A model generated the notes under the pieces. That model worked only from the letters and a program-made list of their open reading frames with translations. It was not told the origin of the DNA and searched no databases. 64,000 bases of DNA from Caballeronia udeis. Its GTDB lineage: Bacteria > Pseudomonadota > Gammaproteobacteria > Burkholderiales > Burkholderiaceae. Below, one piece after another: positions 26,227-35,960 of the stretch (position 1 is its first letter; every line of letters begins with the position of its first letter). Both the position numbers and the translations under genes were made by a program. The DNA lies in NCBI RefSeq assembly GCF_001544555.2, contig NZ_FCOK02000045.1, positions 1-64,000 on the forward strand, read 5' to 3'.

Positions 26227-27510
26227 TCATGTGGCCCGTTTGCTCCATACCGTCAAGGCGACTCCGGCACACGACGTAACCACGCCTGCTCCGAAGATGG
26301 CTTTGTACCCCAACCCCGACGCGATCAGACCCGCAAGCGGTCCCGTTACGAAATAGGCAATATCCTGAAAAGCGGTGAAGGTTCCTATGGCGATGGCCCG
26401 GCTGTGCGATGGCATTCGCTTCACGGTCATCGATCCGAGCGCCGGAAACATCAAGGAACATCCCGCTCCCGTCACGGCTGCACCCAATACGGCGATCGCA
26501 GCATTAGACGCCAGACACATGATGAGTTGGCCGACTGCCTCGACACACATCGATCCCAGTGCGACCCGATACCCGCCCAGCCTGTCAGGCAACCATCCGA
26601 GTAACAGCCTGACCAGAACGAAAGCAAAGCCGAAGCTGGATAAAGCCAGCCCCGCATTTGCCCATCCCCGCGCAACGAAATAAAGGGAAACAAAGGAGCT
26701 GATTGCAGCAAAACCAAACCCTTGCAAAGCGAGGGTTATCCCGGGACGCCAAACGACTCCGAGTACCTCAAGAAAACCGCTGCGATGCCCGCCGCCGGCC
26801 GCGACCGCTGAAAGGCCAAGTACCGCAAGGCACGCAATCAACGGCAACCCGATCGTGACGATGCCGACCAGAGCGAAGCCTCCGATGTGAACCAATGCCA
26901 TACCGCATGGCGCACCGACTGCAATGGCGCCATATAGCGCCATTCCGTTCCACGCCATCACCTTGCCCGAGCGCTGCGCGCCCGCCAGGCCGATTCCCCA
27001 GGTCAACGCTCCTGTGATGAGCTGACTTTCTCCCAAACCCGAAAACACACGACTGGCCATCACGCACACCAGTTGAAAGACAGGCGCTCCGGTGAACAGT
27101 GTTGCGCCAGCGAAAACCACGCCAGCAGCCGAGCACGACAGCAAACCCCGCAACATCGACCTGCGAGCGCCCAAATGATCAGCCTGACGCCCGGCATATC
27201 CGCGCGTGAGCAGTGTCGCAAGAAAATGCGCGCTTACAGCCGTACCGGCAACGACGTCGCTGAACCCGAGCAGACGCCCGACGAAAATGGAAACGACCGG
27301 CAACAGGGCGCCAAAAGTAATCCCACAGATAAAGACCGCCGCACTGAGGCGAAATAAGCTGCGTCTCACCGCAGTCCCCGGCGTCTTGGCGGTAACCGCT
27401 GCAACGGGTTTTGAATCGCAATTCATAGGGGCCGCTTCCCGATTGAAAACTGTCTTCTCATCGACCGCCGGTGTCGGGCAGTTCCCGGACAGATTCACTT
27501 GCAAGACCAT
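26227..27510 (-). CDS. Major facilitator superfamily transporter
   Basis: An inner-membrane secondary transporter of 427 residues at most, with about twelve hydrophobic segments starting near residue 50 (LSAAVFICGITFGALLPVV). A GYAGRQADHLGARR loop between segments 2 and 3 is the MFS signature motif. The start is uncertain: ATG 27510 has no clear ribosome site; an internal ATG at 27426 (MNCDSKPV) follows GGGAAG and would give 399 residues. It is the last gene of the inositol-type operon on the minus strand, separated by about 190 bases from the dehydrogenase gene. It likely moves a substrate or product of that pathway. Confidence 0.85.
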   Translation of the reverse strand: MVLQVNLSGNCPTPAVDEKTVFNREAAPMNCDSKPVAAVTAKTPGTAVRRSLFRLSAAVFICGITFGALLPVVSIFVGRLLGFSDVVAGTAVSAHFLATLLTRGYAGRQADHLGARRSMLRGLLSCSAAGVVFAGATLFTGAPVFQLVCVMASRVFSGLGESQLITGALTWGIGLAGAQRSGKVMAWNGMALYGAIAVGAPCGMALVHIGGFALVGIVTIGLPLIACLAVLGLSAVAAGGGHRSGFLEVLGVVWRPGITLALQGFGFAAISSFVSLYFVARGWANAGLALSSFGFAFVLVRLLLGWLPDRLGGYRVALGSMCVEAVGQLIMCLASNAAIAVLGAAVTGAGCSLMFPALGSMTVKRMPSHSRAIAIGTFTAFQDIAYFVTGPLAGLIASGLGYKAIFGAGVVTSCAGVALTVWSKRAT

Positions 27511-27698
27511 GCCCGGGATTCTCCCGTCACAAAGTCAGCGGTACCGCACAGCGCATTTCAACGGGGCACCCATTATCTTGGGATGGGTTACTGCCACCTC
27601 TATCTCCTGATCTCATGGACCTGCCGCGCTCAATGCAGAAATGAATGGGAATACGGCAGAGTCCTGGTTGCTGGATTACCGATGGACTCCGCGCGCCA

Positions 27699-28868
27699 CT
27701 AGACGAATTCCGGCTTCACCCACACCGATCCACGCTCGAAGCTGTCTACCACCGCGTCGACAAACGCTACGCCTTTCAAACCATCGTAGGTGACCGGTAT
27801 GTCCCGGCCGAGCGGGCCGGCTTGCCGATTGTCCCTCTGCGCCCGAATCGCTTCGGCGAACCCGCCATAGAGATTGGCAAAGGCCTCGATATATCCCTCT
27901 GGATGCCCCGGAGGGGTGCGCGTCCGGACTCTCGCCGCCTCTGACACATCGTCACGGCCGCGCTTGATAGTGACGGGTGCGCCTCCAAGCGATGTATGAA
28001 GCAGCTCATTCGGTTGTTCCTGGGCCCAGGCGAGACTGCCTTTGTCGCCAGTTATCCGGAGCCGCAACCCATTAGAGTGAGCAATCGCTACCTGCGACGA
28101 CCAGAGCAGGCCGCGAGCGCCTCCTTCGTACCTCAACATCACGTGCGCATTGTCATCCAGTGATCGACCCGGGACGAAGGTCGCCAGATCGGCGCATAGC
28201 GCGTCGAGCTTCAATCCGCTCACAAAGGCGGCGAGATGGTAAGCATGTGTGCCAATGTCTCCGATGCTTCCGCCCCGCCCGGATCTTTTTGGATCCGTCC
28301 GCCATTCCGCCTGGGCATTTCCCGCAGCCTCGATCGCCGTAGCCATCCACTCAAGCGGGTATTCGACCTGCACCACCCGCACCGTGCCGATCACGCCTTG
28401 CGCAACCAGTGCGCGGGCTTCATGTACAAGCGGATATCCGCTATATGTATAGGTGACGCCAACGAAGCAGCCACTCGACCGGGCCAACTGATGCAGGCTC
28501 ACCGCGTCCTCCAGGGTGGTCGTCATCGGCTTTTCGCAAATGATGTCAAAGCCTGCTTCAATCAATGCCTTCGCGATCGGGAAATGCGTATGATTTGGAG
28601 TGCATATTGAAACGATGTCCGCCTTGTCTGCTCGCGCACGTTCACTTTCGATCAACTCGAGGTAGCTGCCATACGCACGATTGCTTGCGACACCAACGCT
28701 CCCGGCAAACGCCCGCCCTTTTTCGGCTGAGATGTCGAACGCACCCGCTACAAGCTCGTACTGGTCATCGAGACGGGACGCATAACGGTGGATGCCACCG
28801 ATGTATGCGCCTTCGCCTCCGCCAACCATGGCGAGACGCAAGCGCCTGTTGATCCTTGTGCTGTTCAT
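27699..28868 (-). CDS. Gfo/Idh/MocA family NAD(P)-dependent oxidoreductase
   Basis: 389 residues with a glycine-rich nucleotide site MVGGGEGAYIGGIHR, catalytic ICEKPMTTT, and the GGSIGDIGTHAYHL segment carrying Asp and His. This longer form resembles dehydrogenases found in inositol and keto-sugar clusters (scyllo-inositol type among them). The ATG overlaps the stop of the TIM-barrel gene in an ATGA arrangement, so the two are translationally coupled and very probably act on the same substrate. Exact reaction unknown. Confidence 0.87.
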   Translation of the reverse strand: MNSTRINRRLRLAMVGGGEGAYIGGIHRYASRLDDQYELVAGAFDISAEKGRAFAGSVGVASNRAYGSYLELIESERARADKADIVSICTPNHTHFPIAKALIEAGFDIICEKPMTTTLEDAVSLHQLARSSGCFVGVTYTYSGYPLVHEARALVAQGVIGTVRVVQVEYPLEWMATAIEAAGNAQAEWRTDPKRSGRGGSIGDIGTHAYHLAAFVSGLKLDALCADLATFVPGRSLDDNAHVMLRYEGGARGLLWSSQVAIAHSNGLRLRITGDKGSLAWAQEQPNELLHTSLGGAPVTIKRGRDDVSEAARVRTRTPPGHPEGYIEAFANLYGGFAEAIRAQRDNRQAGPLGRDIPVTYDGLKGVAFVDAVVDSFERGSVWVKPEFV

Positions 28869-29932
28869 TGCGCCTCCTGTCCGAGGCCGAGGATCGCCCG
28901 GTTCGACGCGCGGTCCGCACCCGACTTGACGAAATCGTCAAAAGCCCGGTCTGATACGCTGATGATGTGATCGCGAATAAAGCGTGCACCTTCCGCCGCG
29001 CCATCCTCGGAATTTTTCAGAAAACATTCCCACTCAAGCACGGCCCAACCGTCAAAATCGTAGGTTGAGAGCTTCGAGAAAATGGACTTGAAATCAACCT
29101 GCCCGTCTCCGAGTGAACGGAACCTGCCGGCGCGACTGGCCCAGGGCTGGAAGCCACCGTACGCCCCGGTTTTTCCGTTCGGGCGGAACTCAGCGTCCTT
29201 TACGTGAAACATGCGGATGCGTTCGTGGTAGTGATCGATGTAGGATAGGTAGTCGATCGATTGCAGGATCAGGTGACTCGGGTCATACATGATGTTGCAA
29301 CGAGGGTGATTGTCGACGCGCTCGAGGAACATCTCAAAGGTCAGGCCATCGTGCAGATCTTCTGCCGGATGGATTTCGTAGCACAGGTCGACACCCTCTT
29401 GATCAAACGCGTCGAGGATGGGCCGCCAGCGACGTGCCTGCTCATCGAATGCCTCATCGATCAGCCCTTCGGGCCACTGCGGATAAGGGTACAGGTAGGG
29501 CCAAAGTAACGTGCCCGAAAAAGTGACATGACGGTCAAGTCCCAGCCGGCGCGAAGCCTTGGCAGCCAGCAACAATTGCTCTCGAGCCCATTGCTGACGC
29601 CGCTGCGGATTGCCGCGCACCGCCTGCGGTGCGAACGAATCAGCTATCACGTCGTAGGCGGGATGAGACGCTACCAGTTGGCCCTGGAGGTGCGTCGCAA
29701 GTTCAGTCACCGTCAGACCACGCGCCGCCGCGACGCCCTTTATTTCGTCCGCATACGTCTGGCTCTCGGCGGCCTTCGCGAGATCGATGACTCTCGCGTC
29801 CCACGCCGGCAGTTGAACTCCCCTGAAGCCCTTGTCCGCAGCCCAGTCAACCAGTCCGGCAAACGTGCTGAAGGGGGCCTCATTGCCTGCGAACTGGGCG
29901 AGGAAAACACCCGGCCCCTTGATGGTACGCAT
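28865..29932 (-). CDS. TIM-barrel sugar isomerase/epimerase family protein
   Basis: About 355 residues, a larger member of the xylose-isomerase-like TIM-barrel family. Expected metal ligands appear as Glu in CYEIHPAED, Asp and His in MYDPSHLIL, His in MFHVKDAEF, and Glu in AVLEWECF. The ATG at 29932 is preferred; a GTG at 30001 would add 23 residues including a repeated HVAPHFSPHF segment encoded by a 12-base tandem repeat. It is coupled by an ATGA overlap to the dehydrogenase downstream. It may isomerise or dehydrate the keto-product of that enzyme. Confidence 0.8.
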   Translation of the reverse strand: MRTIKGPGVFLAQFAGNEAPFSTFAGLVDWAADKGFRGVQLPAWDARVIDLAKAAESQTYADEIKGVAAARGLTVTELATHLQGQLVASHPAYDVIADSFAPQAVRGNPQRRQQWAREQLLLAAKASRRLGLDRHVTFSGTLLWPYLYPYPQWPEGLIDEAFDEQARRWRPILDAFDQEGVDLCYEIHPAEDLHDGLTFEMFLERVDNHPRCNIMYDPSHLILQSIDYLSYIDHYHERIRMFHVKDAEFRPNGKTGAYGGFQPWASRAGRFRSLGDGQVDFKSIFSKLSTYDFDGWAVLEWECFLKNSEDGAAEGARFIRDHIISVSDRAFDDFVKSGADRASNRAILGLGQEAQ

Positions 29933-30025
29933 GATTTCCACGACCTCATTCAAGTTCGAGAAGTGCGGCGAGAAGTGCGGCGCGACGTGCGCCGCGATCA
30001 CTGCCGGCCCGAGTTCGTTGACCGG

Positions 30026-30835
30026 TCACAAGGCCGCGTTCGGGCCTGGGGGCTCGTCGTATCCTCCCCACACGGACTGGTCATACTCGACCACGGAGCC
30101 TGTCATCAGCCCGGACTCGTCACTGCTCAGGAACGCTACTGCGCGTGCCACCTCGGCAGGATCGATCAGGCGGCCAAAAGGCAATTTCTGCGCGGCCTCT
30201 TCGAGCCAGTTGTCCTTTGCCCCGTGGTACGTTTTCATGATCCGGTCTTCGCCCTCGGATGCCATCCATCCAATGTTCAGGCCGTTCACGCGAATCCGGT
30301 TCTTCAGCGCCGCAAACGCGGTGTTTCGGGTGAGGGTGGCGAGCGCGCCCTTGGAAGCGGAGTAAGCGCAGATAAACGGTTGGCCCGCCAGACTCGCCAT
30401 CGAACAAATGTTGACGATCGTGCCTTTGGTTTCCGTTCGAAGCATGAGTTTGATCGCATCCTGCATCAGGAAGAACGGCCCGCGCACATTCGTCGCAAAC
30501 ATCTCGTCAAAGCGTTCCGGCGTGGTGTCCAGAATTGTGCCGCGATCGCTGATGGCTGCTGCGTTGACAAGCGCGTCGACCCGGCCAAACGACTGGTCAG
30601 CAGCCGCAATGACAGCACGGCAGTCATCGACGCTTGACAGGTCCGCTGGTACGAACACCACTTTCGCCTTTGTCGCGGCAGTCAGTTCTTTCGCTTTGGC
30701 TTCGCCCTTCTCACGCGAGCGACCACAAATGATGATTCCCTCCGCGCCTCGCTGTGCAAAGAGCGTGGCAATTGCCGCGCCCAGACCTTGAGTGCCGCCG
30801 GTAACAACCGCAATTTTTCCCTCGAACTGATTCAT
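30026..30835 (-). CDS. Short-chain dehydrogenase/reductase (SDR)
   Basis: A 269-residue classical SDR with the cofactor motif TGGTQGLGAA at residues 12-21, the NAAAISD segment, the catalytic Ser region NICSMASLAG and the catalytic YSASK. It oxidises or reduces an alcohol/ketone with NAD(P). The start codon overlaps the iolE stop (ATGA), so it is part of the inositol-type operon. It could oxidise a polyol intermediate; no closer assignment is possible from sequence. Confidence 0.9.
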   Translation of the reverse strand: MNQFEGKIAVVTGGTQGLGAAIATLFAQRGAEGIIICGRSREKGEAKAKELTAATKAKVVFVPADLSSVDDCRAVIAAADQSFGRVDALVNAAAISDRGTILDTTPERFDEMFATNVRGPFFLMQDAIKLMLRTETKGTIVNICSMASLAGQPFICAYSASKGALATLTRNTAFAALKNRIRVNGLNIGWMASEGEDRIMKTYHGAKDNWLEEAAQKLPFGRLIDPAEVARAVAFLSSDESGLMTGSVVEYDQSVWGGYDEPPGPNAAL

Positions 30836-31746
30836 GTCGTACTCCTTTCGATGTCGTAGCCGGCTCGCTGCAATGCCATGGTGAGCGAACGATGTCCAAT
30901 TCTCGCGTACTCGAGCGGCGGAGCGTTGGCGGGATCCTGCTCCGCCTCGACCACAAACCAGCCCTCGTAGCCAATGTCGGCAAGTTTTTGCGCGACAGTG
31001 GCGAAATCGATCGTGCCGTCGCCGGGCACCGTATAAACGCCTTTGAGCACCGCATCCAGAAAGGACTCATGTGAGCGGTCCAATCCAGACAGAACACCGT
31101 CGCGGACGTCCTTTGCATGCACATGAATAACCCGCTTTCCATGCCGGTTCAGGATCGCGATTGGATCGGCACCGGCGAACACCGCGTGCCCGGTATCGAG
31201 CAGAAGATGCACGGCCTCGCCGGTATGGGCCATGAGACGGTCGATGTCCAGTGCGCTTTCAATCGCGGTACCCATGTGATGGTGAAACGCGAGCGGCACG
31301 CCCTGTTCGGCACAGAACTCGCCGAACTTCGTTAGCTTGCGGCCATATGCGACGAAGTCGTCGTCGTTGAGCGTACGTCGACCTGTCAGCGGGACATTCT
31401 GGCGGTTCTGGATGGTGCCGGCAGTCTCGCCGTACACCAGGCACGCGGCGCCACATTCACGGAATAACGCAAGCTGCGCCAGGACTTTGTCCTTTTCCGC
31501 TTCGAGGTCTGAGTCGAGGACAGTGCCTGAATACCACCCCGACGCGAGCCGCAGGCCAAACCGTGACAGCAGCGGCTTCAACTCGGCACTCGTCTTGGGA
31601 AACTTCCCGCCCGTCTCGACGCCGAGGAACCCGGCTTCGGCGCTCTCGGCGAGGCACGTCTCGAGTGGTGTATCGCCGCCAAGTTGCGGCAAGTCGTCGT
31701 TGGACCACGCGATTGGAGCAATGCCCAGCTTTGCTTTGAGTGTCAT
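30832..31746 (-). CDS. iolE: Myo-inosose-2 dehydratase
   Basis: 304 residues. It dehydrates 2-keto-myo-inositol to a trihydroxycyclohexane-1,2-dione, the second step of myo-inositol breakdown. Typical IolE features are the start LGIAPIAWSNDDLPQLGG, SGWYSGTVL, HHHMGTAIE, LLDTGHAVFAGADP and HVHAKDVR, with the metal-binding acidic and His residues in place. It starts at ATG 31746 and lies 24 bases after the iolD gene, as in known inositol operons. It overlaps the SDR gene by four bases. Confidence 0.92.
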   Translation of the reverse strand: MTLKAKLGIAPIAWSNDDLPQLGGDTPLETCLAESAEAGFLGVETGGKFPKTSAELKPLLSRFGLRLASGWYSGTVLDSDLEAEKDKVLAQLALFRECGAACLVYGETAGTIQNRQNVPLTGRRTLNDDDFVAYGRKLTKFGEFCAEQGVPLAFHHHMGTAIESALDIDRLMAHTGEAVHLLLDTGHAVFAGADPIAILNRHGKRVIHVHAKDVRDGVLSGLDRSHESFLDAVLKGVYTVPGDGTIDFATVAQKLADIGYEGWFVVEAEQDPANAPPLEYARIGHRSLTMALQRAGYDIERSTT

Positions 31747-31770
31747 ATCTCTTTTCCGTAGAAGGAGTGA

Positions 31771-33612
31771 TCAAACGCCGATGCGCTGTTTCATACGGCC
31801 CTTTTCCTGATCCTTGCGCGCGGCCTGCACCTCTTCGCGCTCACTGACCTGCGGAACCCCGACGTCCCACCACGCGTCGCCCGGCGTCCACGCGAAGGCA
31901 TCGGTCACGATCGAGATGACCGTGGTCCGGTCATTCGACTTCGCCCACTTCAAGGCATCGCGCAGCTCGTCGAGCGTATTGGCGCGGCGAGCAAGTGCTC
32001 CCATCGATTCGGCATGACGGATGAAATCAACCGGGAAGGCCTCCTTGACCTTGCTGTCCTTCAGCAGGTTGTTGAACGATGCTCCGCCCTTGCCATTCTG
32101 AAGCCGGTTGATGACGCCGAAGCCGCCGTTGTCGCACACAAGAACAATCATCTTGTGTCCTGCCAGCACTGACGAATAGATGTCGGAGTTCATCATCATG
32201 TATGAGCCATCGCCGACCATGACGAAGACGTCACGTGTCGGATCGGCCATCGCTGCACCCCAGCCGCCGGCGATCTCGTAGCCCATGCAGGAAAAACCGA
32301 ACTCGCAATCGAACGTACCCGGCGCCTTGACCCGCCAGCCCTTGACCAGTTCGCCGGGCAAACCGCCCGCAGCGGAAATGACATAGTCTCGTTGCGCGGC
32401 TTCTTCATTCACAACGCCGACAACTTGCGCGTACGTAGGCACGGTGGCATCGGTGTGCTTCTGGCCAGCATCCAGGGCATCGTTCCAGCGTGCGAATTCA
32501 CGCCGGCCATGCTCAAGCCATGACGCATCCACGTGCCAGTCTCCGAGCGCGGCATCCAGCTCAGTGACGGTTTCCCGCGCGTCACCGATGAGCGCAAGCG
32601 ACCGGTGCTTGACCGCGTCAAAGCGCGCTGTGTTGATAGCAACAAACTTCGCGCCGTGTGAAAAACAGCTCCACGAACCGGTAGTGAAATCCTGCAAGCG
32701 CGTGCCGATCGCGAACACGACATCCGCCTCGCCGGCGAGCGCGTTAGCCGAGGTCGATCCGACGATGCCTAGCGGTCCGATGTGGACCGGGTGATCGTGT
32801 GTGAGCGTGCCTTTGCCCGCGATCGTTTCCACGATGGGAATACCGCGCGCTTGAGCAAGCTTCACGACCGCCTGCTCAGCCTCCGAGTAACGAACGCCCC
32901 CGCCCGCAATGATGATGGGGCGCTGCGCCTCCTTGAGCACCGCCACAGCCTGCGCCACGCGAATGCTGTCGGGCCTCGGCCGGGGGATCGAGTGAACCGT
33001 CGGTTCAAAGAACGCGGCCGGATAATCAAATGCCACTTCCTGGATGTCTTGACACAAGCCGAGGAAAGCCGGACCGCAGTCCGCAGGATCCAGCATCACG
33101 GCTACCGCCTGTGGCAGCGATGAGATGATCTGCTCCGGATGCGTGATGCGGTCCCAGTACCGGGTGACTGCCTTGAACGCATCATTGACCGTCATCGACG
33201 GATCGTTGAAATGCTCGACTTGCTGCAAAACCGGATCCGGACGGCGGCTTGCGAATGTGTCGCCAGACAGGAAGAGGATCGGCAACCGGTTGGCGTGGGC
33301 AAGGCCGGCTGCGGTCACAAAGTTGGTCGCACCGGGTCCGATCGACGAGGTGGCGACCATGATCTGGCGCCGACGTTTCGCTTTTGCAAAGGCGATCGCT
33401 GCGAGCGCCATCGATTGCTCGTTCTGACCACGCCAGGTCGGGAATTCGTCTTTTACCGCTTCAAGCGCTTCTGCGAGACAGGTGACATTGCCGTGTCCGA
33501 ATATACCGAAGACGCCGGGAAAGAGCGGAACGCGCTTTCCGTCGATCTCGGTAAGCTGGCTCTTCAGGTAACGCACTATGGCTTGTGCCACGGTGCAGCG
33601 AATGGTCGACAT
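31771..33612 (-). CDS. iolD: 3D-(3,5/4)-trihydroxycyclohexane-1,2-dione hydrolase
   Basis: 613 residues, the usual IolD length. This thiamine-diphosphate enzyme opens the cyclohexanedione ring to 5-deoxy-glucuronate. The cofactor-activating Glu65 (GQNEQSMA) and the ThDP/Mg motif starting GDGSYMMMNSDIY are visible, as is FIRHAESMGA near the C-terminus. It starts at ATG 33612 after GAGGAGAAGACA. An operator-like GCAA-N6-TTGC site lies about 85 bases upstream, so iolD and the genes after it probably have their own promoter. Confidence 0.95.
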   Translation of the reverse strand: MSTIRCTVAQAIVRYLKSQLTEIDGKRVPLFPGVFGIFGHGNVTCLAEALEAVKDEFPTWRGQNEQSMALAAIAFAKAKRRRQIMVATSSIGPGATNFVTAAGLAHANRLPILFLSGDTFASRRPDPVLQQVEHFNDPSMTVNDAFKAVTRYWDRITHPEQIISSLPQAVAVMLDPADCGPAFLGLCQDIQEVAFDYPAAFFEPTVHSIPRPRPDSIRVAQAVAVLKEAQRPIIIAGGGVRYSEAEQAVVKLAQARGIPIVETIAGKGTLTHDHPVHIGPLGIVGSTSANALAGEADVVFAIGTRLQDFTTGSWSCFSHGAKFVAINTARFDAVKHRSLALIGDARETVTELDAALGDWHVDASWLEHGRREFARWNDALDAGQKHTDATVPTYAQVVGVVNEEAAQRDYVISAAGGLPGELVKGWRVKAPGTFDCEFGFSCMGYEIAGGWGAAMADPTRDVFVMVGDGSYMMMNSDIYSSVLAGHKMIVLVCDNGGFGVINRLQNGKGGASFNNLLKDSKVKEAFPVDFIRHAESMGALARRANTLDELRDALKWAKSNDRTTVISIVTDAFAWTPGDAWWDVGVPQVSEREEVQAARKDQEKGRMKQRIGV

Positions 33613-33695
33613 TGTCTTCTCCTCACACGTTCGGGATGGCCGCGGCTAGTCGCACCGCCGTTCTTCTCAAACTTTATTGCAGATAACTTGTTTCA

Positions 33696-33709
33696 GCAAT
33701 GAAAATTGC
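33696..33709 (-). promoter_or_regulatory. Operator-like site GCAA-N6-TTGC upstream of iolD
   Basis: GCAA at 33696-33699, six bases, TTGC at 33706-33709; with the flanks it extends to AGCAAT...ATTGCT. It lies in the 240-base gap between the RpiR regulator gene and iolD. The same pattern stands at 25601, 38317 and 38345. The RpiR-type IolR of Sinorhizobium binds a GGAA-N6-TTCC pattern of the same layout (known from the literature), which supports a similar role here. Confidence 0.55.
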
Positions 33710-33852
33710 TTAAGGGTTTTCCCAGTGCATTCCGCACCTTGGCGCACGAGCGCTCACAGCCCGGTGACATCGGGCGGCAAAGGGGTTGCGGGAAAAAAAC
33801 TGAAGCGACTACTGTGCCGGACCGACGTGATGCGCCTGTTACATCAGTCGCA

Positions 33853-34809
33853 TCATTGCGTGCGTTGCCGGGACCGTTTGCCCCGGTTCCGTTCGTTCTC
33901 TGTGACGGTCGCAATGCGCGGCGCTCCGTCATGGCCGGGCTGAAGAAGCGCAGCGAGGGCAATGCCGATGCACTGAGTCAGGCACATGGGAGCAGCAAGC
34001 GAACGCGAGAACGTGTACTCCTCTTCCGGAATGGCAAAGAGCACGCTTGCGTCCTTCGCAAGAGGCGAAAGCTGGCTGTCTGTAATCGCCACAATGGGCA
34101 CGCCCACCCGCGCCGCGATATCCGAGATCATGACGACCTCCTTGGCGTAGTGGCGAAAGGCGATGGCGACCAGCACATCTTCCCGGGCCATCGTCGAAGC
34201 CATTTCCGGCGCCAGTCCTCCTGATGCGTCAAGCAGGATCACCTTGCGTTGCAGCATCGAGAGGATGTAGCGCAGAAACTGCGCTATGGGTTCCGAACGA
34301 AGCTGGCCAGCGATGTAAATCGTCTGCGCGTCCTTCAGATAGTGGGCTGCCTGCGTGAGGCTTTCCTCGGTCACGTTGCTCAACAGCGCCTGAAGCGTCG
34401 CGATGTCACGCACCACCAGGTCATGCAAAAATCCAAGGTTGCCCTGATCGACGTTGCGCTTGAGATCCACCTCCAAGGCATTGATGCGCTCACGAAAACC
34501 CGGAGCGGTGGTCGCAAGACGCGTCTGAAACACCGCCTGGAGTTGCTTGAAGCCGGAATATCCGAAGTGCTGTGCAAAACGCACGAGTATGGAAGGATGT
34601 GCTCCGCATTTGGCCGCGATCGCGTTGATCGACTCCAGCGCCACCACGTTGGGGTTCTGTGTGAAAAACCGCGCTACCTGCTGATACCGCTCAGACAGCT
34701 TGGGGTACTCCGTGGTGATTACGTTGACGATCCCCTCGTAGTTCTCCTCCGGGATAAGCTGCTCGCCGGTCGTTTCCCTGGTCATCTTCGGTTTCTTTTC
34801 GCTCGTCAT
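33853..34809 (-). CDS. MurR/RpiR family transcriptional regulator (IolR-like)
   Basis: About 318 residues. It has an N-terminal RpiR-type helix-turn-helix (SERYQQVARFFTQNP, then INAIAAKCGAHPSILVRFAQHFGY) and a C-terminal SIS sugar-phosphate binding domain from about residue 150 (IYIAGQLRSEPIAQFL, ISDIAARVGVPIVAITD). The start is uncertain: ATG 34809 is listed, ATG 34785 is also possible, and the frame is open further upstream without conservation. It sits inside the inositol operon between the 2-hydroxyacid dehydrogenase and iolD. RpiR regulators control inositol genes in alphaproteobacteria, so it is the best candidate for binding the GCAA-N6-TTGC sites. Confidence 0.87.
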   Translation of the reverse strand: MTSEKKPKMTRETTGEQLIPEENYEGIVNVITTEYPKLSERYQQVARFFTQNPNVVALESINAIAAKCGAHPSILVRFAQHFGYSGFKQLQAVFQTRLATTAPGFRERINALEVDLKRNVDQGNLGFLHDLVVRDIATLQALLSNVTEESLTQAAHYLKDAQTIYIAGQLRSEPIAQFLRYILSMLQRKVILLDASGGLAPEMASTMAREDVLVAIAFRHYAKEVVMISDIAARVGVPIVAITDSQLSPLAKDASVLFAIPEEEYTFSRSLAAPMCLTQCIGIALAALLQPGHDGAPRIATVTENERNRGKRSRQRTQ

Positions 34810-34978
34810 TCCGGTTGCGTCTCGTCTCGCTGGTAGTCCTGTCAGCCAAACGATGCCACCAGTGGTCGCCTCCGGCAAGCCTGAGTCGCAGTACCCGGTC
34901 AGCATCGCCCATGTGGCCGCCCTCAACCAATACTCTCACACCTGTCCCCACTGTCTCTTTGCCCCATCAGCCCTGTAC

Positions 34979-35959
34979 TCAGTCCATCGTCGCGGGCGGG
35001 GCGATTCCCACGTCGTTGACCACCAGCGCCGGGTCCAGATGGCCGGCGAAGAAATTAACAATATTGGTGGCAGCGGACATCGCCATGCCGGCCGCCGCTT
35101 CTTCAGTCAAGCCCGCAGAGTGCGGACTTAGTACGACATTGTCGAAATCAAACAGGGGGTTATCCGGCCCCGGCGGCTCGCTCTCGAACACGTCGAGGCC
35201 AGCACCGGCCAGACGGCCTGCGGACAGCGCCTCCCGAAGTGCCTGCTCGTCGACGATTCCTCCACGCGCTGTGTTCACCACGATCGACGAGGGTTTCATC
35301 CACCCCAATTCCCGCGCTCCGAGCAACGGACCATTCACTGACTTCGGCATGTGAACCGACACGACATCAGCCTCAGCTAGGGCTTGCCGGAGATCGCTGA
35401 CAGGTGTTACACCAGATGCACTGATTGTTTCGACTGCAACGTACGGGTCGTAGGCGAGAATCTTCATGTTAAAACCTGCGGCCATTCTCGCCATCGCCTT
35501 GCCAATACGACCGAACCCCAGCAGCAGCAACGTCCGGCCGTGGAGCTCCCATGCATCGTAGCTATTCCGATATTGCCAGGAAGAGGCCCGGGTCTTCTGG
35601 TCGTACACGATCGTACGCTTGGCGAGCGCAAGCACCAGCATCATGCTGTGCTCGGCGACCGAGTTTGAGATGACGTCGCCAATAATCGCCAATGGAATGG
35701 ATCGCTCGGTCAATGCGTCGACATCAACAGCGTCAAACCCGACGCCATGTCGCGACACGATCTTGAGTCGCCTTGCGGATTCGATCACCGCACGCGGCAG
35801 TGGCTGGGTACGGATGAGGATCGCATCCGCATTCGGTGCCAGCGGTGCATAGGACGCGACCGATATGTCCTCGACGAGGTCGAAGGTCACACCGCGGGCA
35901 TTGCGCAGGATATCCAGCCCCGCGTCGTGAATCCGTCCGGCTACCAGTACGTGGGGCAT
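34979..35959 (-). CDS. D-isomer-specific 2-hydroxyacid dehydrogenase
   Basis: 326 residues, SerA-like family without the regulatory tail. Rossmann motif GFGRIG at 148-153; catalytic Arg232 (NTARGG), Glu261 (FESEPP) and His280 (SPHSAG) are all present. It reduces or oxidises a 2-keto/2-hydroxy acid with NAD(H). It starts one base after the aldolase stop codon, so the two are coupled. A decayed copy of its C-terminal third lies at 25148-25493. The natural substrate may be the 2-keto acid released by the aldolase. Confidence 0.9.
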   Translation of the reverse strand: MPHVLVAGRIHDAGLDILRNARGVTFDLVEDISVASYAPLAPNADAILIRTQPLPRAVIESARRLKIVSRHGVGFDAVDVDALTERSIPLAIIGDVISNSVAEHSMMLVLALAKRTIVYDQKTRASSWQYRNSYDAWELHGRTLLLLGFGRIGKAMARMAAGFNMKILAYDPYVAVETISASGVTPVSDLRQALAEADVVSVHMPKSVNGPLLGARELGWMKPSSIVVNTARGGIVDEQALREALSAGRLAGAGLDVFESEPPGPDNPLFDFDNVVLSPHSAGLTEEAAAGMAMSAATNIVNFFAGHLDPALVVNDVGIAPPATMD

Positions 35960-35960
35960 G

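Noticed and set aside
29958-29993. 12-base tandem repeat (GAGAAGTGCGGC twice, then a diverged copy)
   Set aside because: Only two exact copies; it lies upstream of the chosen start of the TIM-barrel gene or in its N-terminal codons. Too short to call a repeat element.
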